Positions 57,000 to 64,000 of a DNA stretch of 64,000 nucleotides are shown in pieces. The position numbers and the translations under genes were made by a program. How positions within the stretch are numbered: position 1 is the stretch's first letter; each line of letters opens with the position of its first letter. The notes under the pieces are model-generated. The model was not told where the DNA came from. It searched no databases and was given only the letters and a program-made list of their open reading frames with translations. Source of the stretch: Gnetum montanum (lineage: Eukaryota; Streptophyta; Gnetopsida; Gnetales; Gnetaceae); NCBI GenBank assembly GCA_015680685.1, contig MNCI01014663.1, positions 129,327 through 193,326 of the forward strand, in the 5' to 3' direction.

Positions 57000-59483
57000 C
57001 AAATGATGATAAGGCGTTTGGATAATTAGCCTCTTGTGGTTGTAAGGAATTGGTTGGGATATTGGTTCTAAAGAAAGGTCTCTTCTTTGATCAGTTGTTT
57101 GAACCAATATTAGGTTGAAGATTGATAGCCCTTGTAGCGTTACGTTGCTGTGGCTGGGTAGGAAGATCACCCTACATAGTTGGAGCAGGTGGTAATGGAG
57201 CTAAGGGTGGAAGAGATGTAGACAGATGAGAAGGATAGTACATATGTGGAGCATCACCCCTAGAAGAAGAAGTTCTATAATACTCAGGGGTCTAGTAGTG
57301 AGGTTGAAAAGCAATGTGACTAGTAGAGTCACGTGGAGAGATCAGCTATTGAATGTAATATTTGTATGGATTAGGTTGATGGTAAGGGTATGATTGATGT
57401 GGTGGCGGCATTCCACATGATTTTGGGTGTTACCATCATTGATACTGTTCATTCAGTTATGGTGGAGCTCCACTTGGATAATAAGTCAAGGGTTGGTGGA
57501 ACTGCCTTGGATTACTTTGAGGATAAGGTGACCTTCTAGGTGCTTATTGTCTATTTGATCATGGGTTTAGTGCATACGCCCCAGACTCTTGTAGATGTGA
57601 CACCACTGAGCAACATCCCTTAGGATGGTCATATTGGCAAATCTCACATCCACCATCATCATCCATGTTTGAATCCACAACCTCTTCAATGATGAAAACC
57701 TTGCCCTTACCCTTGTTACGTGCATACTTAGCTTCTTTCTTTTTCCTTCTCTCTCAGTCACTACTTTGTTCTCTAGACTCCTCTACTACTTTTAGGATAG
57801 TTTGAAATTTGTTGTCTAGGGAGTTCCACATTTGATCCACCTTTGCCGATACTTCTGATGAAAATATTTGAATGGGCAAAGTATTTCTATTCACCATCTA
57901 TTCAAGTGGTAACTCTTCTTCATCTTCACAAAATCTAATTTCCTTCTTTCAGAGGGAAGAATCTCTGTTGTACTCATCCACACTTTCTCTTTTCCTTAAT
58001 TCACCTTCCTCCTTGGCAACTTGTTCCAACAATCTTTTTATTTGATGGGCTTTGAGCTCGGATAGCCTTCCTTGGGCATAAGTCCCAAGGGTTCTTTGCA
58101 TTTTGTACCTAATCCCATCTATGAGATGATGTAGTTGTTCCTTCTATGAGTAACCATCACCAGGACAACGATGTAACAATGAATAATATTAGCCCATGAC
58201 AACATCCAAGGATTCGTTTCCTCCTTGTTTCTATCCTTGGATTTGCTTACACAGGTTGGACACTTGGGAGTATGTTTGATACTTATCATTGAATAGCTCC
58301 AACATAGTACTCCATCGACAAATGGATTCTAGTTCTAAGGACTGGTACCAGCTTTCTACTTCCTTGATTAGTGTCTGTGGAAACAACTTTAGCTTTTTCC
58401 ACTCAATTTCTATATTTTGCAAGGCACATGTGTCGTGGAATGCTTGCAAATGATTTTGAGGATCAACATTGTATCCCCCTTCAAATCATGGGATGTTATT
58501 CATGTCTAGTCTTTTGATCCTATTGTCTTTCTAGTGCCTTGTTGGAATCCTAATGGCCTTTATTATATCTAACATACTTTAGGTGGCAAGTAGGGGCTCA
58601 TCGTGATCATGCTATCTATGGAAACTATGATGCCTATGGTGTTCCCTACTCTCCCTTCTTTCATGATGTGTCTCTCTGGAATGCCCTCGCCCCCTTTCTC
58701 TACTATTTTGTCAATGATTTCTATTTCGCTTACCATTGTCCTCATGGTCTTTCCCTTTGTGACTATGTTCAAATCCTAAAGGAGAGGGGGAAGAAGATGA
58801 TGAAGGTGAAGAGGAAGAAGGATTGACACCATGATAGTGCCTGTCATCTTCTTTTTGGTGGTCACAGCCTCGATCACGGTTACGATCGGAATGTCTATCA
58901 TTGTCATGTGTTCGTGTTCCTTTTCTAGAACCTTTTTGTCTGTTGGTACCAAAACCTAGATTATGAATAGTTGAGTGAAGATTCTGGTACCCGACTCCTT
59001 GACCAAAGTCAAAGAGAGAAACATCATTTTGTGGAAAACCTCCCGAGCATGTTCACCATCGTCATTTTCACTTAGAACATATGGGACATCCTGAGACCAC
59101 TTCCCCTTCACAGATTTGCAATGTCTCTCCTATTGTAGATTCCTCTAGCATTGTGCCTCCATGGGTCTATAATCTCTCAAATCTTGCTCATGCACAATGT
59201 ACTCTAACTATAAGTGTTGCATACCAATTCATGTGAGAGCATGAAGAAGCATGCTCAGAATCGAGCGATTTGGAGGTAGCACTATATTACCTTCTAAATC
59301 ACACCATCACAGTTGTACATCCTGGTGAAGGATAAAGGTAAATTTTGGTATATACTCATTAGGATGAGCATATACCATGCAAAACTATTAGGGCATTGGC
59401 AGATCATCATGTGCACCCCACCTCTGAGTATTCATGGTGTCAGATCTAGTCGGTGAAGCACTCTCATAAGAAGAAGGAAACAT
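57000..59483 (-). pseudogene. Gag, copy C
   Basis: Starts MFPSSYESASPTRSDTMNTQ at 59483, then NEYIPKFTFILHQD. The capsid block at 58449-58231 reads MQAFHDTCALQNIEIEWKKL and LFPQTLIKEVESWYQSLELE. A Pro/Gln-rich tail runs to about 57000. Parallel to copy B in all blocks. Multiple stops and at least two frame changes. Confidence 0.8.
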
Positions 59484-59600
59484 GATTGATTATTTAGTGT
59501 GCGATATCCTTTTCTGGTGATTGTAGGATAGTTAACTTTAAGGGTTAATTCCAATGATGGAAGGATTTCCTAAGTTCTAATCAGCACACAAACAAAAAAA

Positions 59601-59618
59601 TCCTCGGCAACGGTGCTA
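59601..59618 (-). other. Primer-binding site, copy C
   Basis: Minus strand TAGCACCGTTGCCGAGGA, one base after the LTR end. Two bases differ from the expected TGGCACCGTTGCCGGGGA form. Confidence 0.8.
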
Positions 59619-59619
59619 A

Positions 59620-60459
59620 TGATGAGAGGCGAGGTACCCCTATGCCCAACCATACGAATATGAGCATTCATGCATGATCTAGTTGAACTTCGAGGATTAG
59701 GTACTTATGCACCTACACAGAACAAGGATGAGTTATGCAATTGTTGTCTTTCCAAGCTTACTTGTAAGGCACAATTGTATGGTTAAGTAAACTTGAGGTG
59801 TATGATTTTTATGCTTTTCTTTTATATTTTCTATCTTGGTCTTCTAAGTGTGTGCAATGAAAAGATTTAATTTACTAATGGGTTTTGTAACTCTAATGTG
59901 AATCAAATCCTAACACCAGCATCCATTCCCACTCTCCAGACACATCCTAAACCAGTGTAACACTATTGGGATTACCAAACACTAATCATTATTGGGTTAC
60001 CAAGTGTTCCATGTATGCTCGAAGTGGTTGTGCTGAGTGTGCTAATTCATTGGTAATTGATAATTAATAATTCTATGAAATAACAATAAATAACATGAAA
60101 TGCAATAATTAAGCTATTCGAAATGTTGCAAGGTTTATCACAAAGTTCATCTTTATTTCCGGACACAAGGTGTGCTCAGGTACACAATGTTCAAATAAAG
60201 ATCCGTTCACTCTATGACTTCTACTATGGGCACTTAGAAATAATTGTAACTCTAGAATAGAAAAACTACAAAAGTTCAGCTAAGGGACTAAAAAACTAAT
60301 GTCCAAGACCAAGTGCCCCTATCTCCTATTTACAGCCAACAAGATAGGTTCCAACATCATGTGTCTGATATTGGGGATCCAATACTAATATCACATATTT
60401 GATATTGTGGATCCGATATCATAGATTCGATATCGGATCACTTATTTGGTGACTCATCA
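59620..60459 (-). repeat. 5' LTR, copy C
   Basis: 840 bases, minus strand TGATGAGTCACC...CTCTCATCA. The array at 60434-60345 keeps six units (for example GATATCGAATCTAT, GATATCGGATCCAC, AATATCAAATATGT). The TATA box has changed to TGTAAATA, so this promoter is probably weak. Confidence 0.9.
60345..60434 (-). promoter_or_regulatory. U3 array of six units, copy C 5' LTR
   Basis: Same unit spacing as the 3' LTR (14, 14, 14, 20, 14, 14). Changes within units are mostly C-to-T or G-to-A, as expected from methylated cytosine decay. Confidence 0.8.
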
Positions 60460-60464
60460 CACTT

Positions 60465-61217
60465 CTTTATAAAATGTATCACATGCATCTTGTATAAGGG
60501 GTTTCTTGCTACCTCCAAACTTACTTTTCATCAATGATTTCTTATGCATTTTGCTAAGCTAGCTATGTTTATTCTAAGTCTACTTTGAGTACTTTGAATG
60601 TTCTTTTCTCATTGACCTATAGAACACAATAAACCATAATGCAAAAGCAAAGTGTCAATAATTGTTGCTCTCAATCATGGCATTTTTGGTGTTTTTCTCT
60701 TATTTAGTTTTATTTTTTTATGTTTTCTTGTCTGCTTCATTAGAGCTTTACATCCTCTCTTGGACTTCTCTAAATTATTTTATTTTAGTTTACTCATTGG
60801 TCTACCTTAATAGTAAGCTCATCATAAATAGGATAAAGACAAGTTCTTTCTACTTTTTATTTTATTATGATCTTGTTACATAAGGATCTTCAATTAGCTT
60901 GTCCAAATTTTATTTTCTTGTAGTTCTTTGCTTTACAGAACAAAACATTGTATTCATTGCTTCTTCATACTATCAAATATAATTGTCATCTTTAGGTACC
61001 ATTACACTTTTCACCTTACTTTAGAATAGGAGTATTAAAATTTGCTCTACATGGTTGAATAGTAGAGCCAAAATTTACCCTTACAAATAACATGAGTGAA
61101 GACCTTGAATTTTTATTACTTAGAACATTGTAACACCTTGACCTAAAGAAAACACACTAGCCTTTGCGAGACTCTATTAACCAATGATAAAAACTTAGGG
61201 TCTATCTTCCAATTTTT
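60465..61217. other. No recognisable gene
   Basis: T-rich flank of copy C. The 73-codon plus frame at 60662 is hydrophobic but low-complexity and matches nothing known. Confidence 0.4.
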
Positions 61218-61234
61218 CTTAAAAGGATAGATCT

Positions 61235-61380
61235 AACAATGAGGTGTTAGCCTAGTGGTATAGTTTCTTGGCTTGGTAACCTTGGGTTACAAATTTTTTT
61301 TATAGTAGGTGGGATTGAGTTATAAACTTATATAAATCGTGGGGTGTAGTTATGTTTTAATTATTTTAGGTTCCAACACC
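61235..61380 (+). mobile_element. tRNA-derived SINE, second copy
   Basis: Head AACAATGAGGTGTTAGCCTA, then GTGGTATAGTTTCTTGG and a body TTGAGTTATAAACTTATA, end CCAACACC. Collinear with the SINE at 48714-48857. Imperfect flanking repeats CTTAAAAGGATAGATCT (61218-61234) and CTTAAAAGCACAAATTC (61381-61397) match at 12 of 17 positions. Confidence 0.75.
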
Positions 61381-61407
61381 CTTAAAAGCACAAATTCAAA
61401 CTATATC

Positions 61408-62276
61408 TAATGAAGCATCTTCCTTGGGTTGCATTTATGGAATGTTGTCGACACGATCTTGTTGACATGGTCATGTTGACATATGGCTTGATACATTGAC
61501 GTGACCCCATCAACGTAGTGTCTATCTTTGCCTATAAATATGTGCTCACTAGCTGCATTTATGGCATTCCATAGTTAGTCTCTTAGCGAAGCTCTTAAAT
61601 TTTGTTCATTTGACAGTTAGAATATTTTCTAAGTGCCGGTAGTAGGAGTGAGAAGTGTATGGATCTTTATTTGAACACTAATTTACCTGACCACCTTGGG
61701 GTGACTAACAATAAAGATGAGCTTTCTTCACAAACCTTGCAGCATTTGGAAATAGTTTAATAATGTTTACTTAATGCATTTATTATTTGAGCAATTTACT
61801 TTAATGCATTAGATTAATTAATTAAATTTTGATTAATTAAAATACATAAGTACATCCATTTTGAGCATACGTTAATGTTTGGTAATCCTAGTAGCATTTA
61901 ACGCTTATTAACCTAATAACGTTGTAACGTTGTTCAAGATGTGTATGGTAAATGGGAATGGATGCTTACGTTAGGATTAGTTAAGATATTAGTTAGTTAG
62001 TTATTAGATTAGTTAAACACTCAATTACTTTACTTTCCAACACTTAGGTGATTTAAGTGATAAAACATAAAATGATAAAAATCATATGCCTCAGTTACAG
62101 TTAACCATACCTTTGCACTTCACAAGTGAAGTTGAGAAGACAACAATCATGTCTGTTAGATTCACTTCCTACACCCAGTGTACTTGGAGAGCTAAAGCCT
62201 ATGAAATTAGACCCAATTGCTTAGTGGATGCTAGTGATTCATATGGTTGGGTGTAGGGTATACTTGCTACTCATCA
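61408..62276 (+). repeat. Solo LTR of main family (copy E)
   Basis: 869 bases, starts TAATGAAGCATC and ends ACTCATCA, flanked by perfect ATATC duplications (61403-61407 and 62277-62281). No primer-binding site or internal sequence follows, so unequal recombination removed the rest. TATAAATA at 61533-61540, GGATCTTTATTTGAAC and AACAATAAAG in R. Its U3 (61444-61515) has GTTGACAT-type repeats of about 14-17 bases instead of GATATC units. Confidence 0.88.
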
Positions 62277-62281
62277 ATATC

Positions 62282-62893
62282 CTTTAATGAAGAAGAACAA
62301 ATTTCAATATTTTCATTTTTAATAATGATGTGTTATGGTTTGATTCTAATAACACCACACGTATCAGATTTTGAGTGGACTCATAACACCACACTTATCA
62401 CACAAGGACGTGGAATTCAACGCAGCAAATTTCAAGTTAAAGGTGATGCAATAAAGAGGAATTTTCAGGTACTTCACAGACGATTCGATTGAAGAAAAGG
62501 TGTTCTTAGGTTGTTGAAGCATTGCATGAATGAAGTTATGAAATTCAAACTTTTGAGATAGTTAACGGTAAAAATTACGTGTTAAAGGGAGTTTTTGGGG
62601 ATAGATAAACCAGCATCATTATGGCAATTAAAGCTACTGCATACCACATTTCTAAGGTCGCCTGAAGTGAATGTGATGCATGCAAGTGTCAAAAACTTGA
62701 CCTTACCATGAAGGTCATTGTATTTAATTGTTGTCATATGTTTTTAGTTTGGAGAACAGAATCTACTTTTAGTGGTGTGAAGACATCTGAATCTTTTAAA
62801 AGACTTATTTTGTCTTATGTTTTTCCTCAGGTCCATTTCTTTAATATCCAAAAGAAATTAGTATCATCATGGCAACTTCAAAATGAGTGATTG
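62282..62893. other. No recognisable gene
   Basis: Short plus frames (62247-62492, 62708-62890) without known motifs. A duplicated phrase AACACCAC occurs near 62350-62390. Confidence 0.4.
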
Positions 62894-62967
62894 NNNNNNN
62901 NNNNNNNNNNNNNNNNNNNNNNNNNNNNNNNNNNNNNNNNNNNNNNNNNNNNNNNNNNNNNNNNNNN
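62894..62967. other. Assembly gap (74 N)
   Basis: Run of N. Both flanks are AT-rich intergenic sequence. Confidence 0.95.
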
Positions 62968-63420
62968 CTATGCTTGTTTGTGATTTTTATCTCCTCTGCC
63001 TTTTACCTATGTATACTAAGCATTAAATTTTTTGTCTTGAGATACTATATTTATACATAAATATTTCTAATACCAACACCATTTTTGATGCTTAAATTTT
63101 TAATTTATGAGTTCTAAACTTTTATTGTATGTCATAGTATAGGAAGTATGTGGAGGTTCTCAAAAAACTATAGTTGGATTTGGAAAATCTATAGTCAAAT
63201 CTACCTGTGCTTGTGATTTAAAGTTTGGACAAGATGGTAGCCATTGAGATCATACATAGATTTAACTTGAGTTCACTTTAAGCACTTTGTTGGGCATGTT
63301 GTGGTTAGGTTGAGTTGAAAAATGATTACTTTTTTGTACAAATAATTTTAAAATGTTGTGTCTTGAGTTCACACATGGCACTTTTTGAACTTTTATTGGA
63401 TGTCACAGTACAAGAAGTGT
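62968..63420. other. No gene; weak internal repeat
   Basis: The phrase CTTTTATTG(T/G)ATGTCA(T/C)AGTA occurs near 63118 and 63390, suggesting an old partial duplication of about 270 bases. Confidence 0.35.
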
Positions 63421-63731
63421 TGATGCAAGGATTTTGACCATAGCAACAACCATAAAACTCATTTTGAGATACTATTGCATAGGGCGCCTCTCGTATGGGT
63501 ATGAGAACCTAGGAACAATCTCAACTACAAAGGGGCTATGCAGGCATTCGCTAAAAACTAACAAAACTTGGAATCTAAAATCTATCTAAATCTATATCAA
63601 TCTATATCCCAACCATGCACCCTAAGTGTCATATTTATAGGCCATCACGAAAGGGCCGATATTGAATACCGAACATCATAGCTCTGATATTGGATACCTC
63701 ATATCACAGCCTTGCAAAACATGACTCATCA
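63421..63731 (-). repeat. Partial LTR related to main family (copy F)
   Basis: The minus strand starts TGATGAGTCATG at 63731. The array 63705-63650 is four 14-base units: GATATGAGGTATCC, AATATCAGAGCTAT, GATGTTCGGTATTC and AATATCGGCCCTTT. It precedes TATAAATA (63639-63632) by 10 bases and then GACACTTAGGGTGCATGG, close to CAACACTTAGGTGCATGG of copy D. The inner end at 63421 is a guess, and no target duplication is seen. 63732-64000 shows nothing recognisable. Confidence 0.55.
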
Positions 63732-64000
63732 CTAAGTAACCACTATAAACTTTTGATAAGATAATGTCTTCACTTTTTGAGGGTGAAGAGAAGGCTTAAA
63801 AAAGACTTTTGCAATGTCAAAGTATCTAGTCTCAAAGTTTGAGAAAGGATGAGATATATAGTATACAAGAAGATTAGCTCCATCTTCTCATCTTTGAGAG
63901 AGCACAACCAATATGGAATAGTTGGATTTGGAAAGATAGAGGTAGAAAGGCTGATCGAATTATGGAGGATGAAGAACAAGAAAAGTGGTTAAGGTTTCTT

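Larger units (their letters stand above)
50644..60459 (-). mobile_element. Main-family Ty3/gypsy retrotransposon, copy C, complete
   Basis: On the minus strand: 5' LTR 60459-59620, primer-binding site, gag, protease, RT, RNase H, integrase, a long non-coding stretch, polypurine tract and 3' LTR 51513-50644. Flanking five-base duplications are CACTC (50639-50643) and CACTT (60460-60464), one mismatch. Same family as copy B by gag, pol and primer-binding site, but with a differently built U3. Confidence 0.9.

Noticed and set aside
50600-60520. A host gene split by copy C, because a short frame seems to read across the insertion site on the minus strand
   Set aside because: Only about 25 codons are open and no family was recognised; chance cannot be excluded.

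Overview
This window is repeat-dominated nuclear DNA of a seed plant: AT-rich, with degenerate gag-pol frames, a long L1-type LINE, a tRNA-derived SINE and nested LTR retrotransposons, and only three fragments of host protein genes. The nesting and the age spread of the copies suggest a very large genome. A gymnosperm is plausible, but that is inference; no species marker is visible. The sequence has two assembly gaps (32768-33113 and 62894-62967) and isolated N bases at 18922 and 53585.

Layout. 1-4324 (minus): the 5' half of a fairly intact Tat-like Ty3/gypsy element, with a 1.7-kb LTR, primer-binding site, gag, and a protease that runs in frame straight into an RNase H domain. 4590-5110 is a GC-rich island. 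5480-6320 is an old relative of the same LTR. 7850-8960 (plus) is a decayed gag of the main family described below. 9060-13190 (minus) is a truncated chromovirus, abutting a second Tat-like gag-protease fragment (13184-14377). 14573-15140 and 16270-21640 (minus) are L1 LINEs, with a 48-bp tandem repeat between them. 23008-24240 (plus) is an LTR plus leader of the main family.

25145-28120 holds the 5' exons of a RING-finger gene followed by several short tandem duplications. 29376-39078 (plus, copy B) and 50644-60459 (minus, copy C) are complete, decayed members of one Athila/Tat-type Ty3/gypsy family. Copy B split the last exon of a Rubisco large-subunit methyltransferase-like gene (39079-39791 plus 29352-29370, minus). 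41690-43490 (minus) is a Ty1/copia 5' fragment that abuts the first exon of an LRR receptor-like gene (43501-43860). 48090-49420 (minus) is a non-L1-looking LINE fragment that carries a SINE with perfect 12-bp target duplications. 61408-62276 is a solo LTR with perfect 5-bp target duplications.

The most striking pattern is in the main LTR family. Copies B, C, D and F carry, between the LTR start and the TATA box, a tandem array of 14-bp units with a GATATC/AATATC core. The unit length is kept while the unit sequence and copy number change from copy to copy. This looks like an evolving promoter array. No operon, CRISPR array or intact host gene was found.
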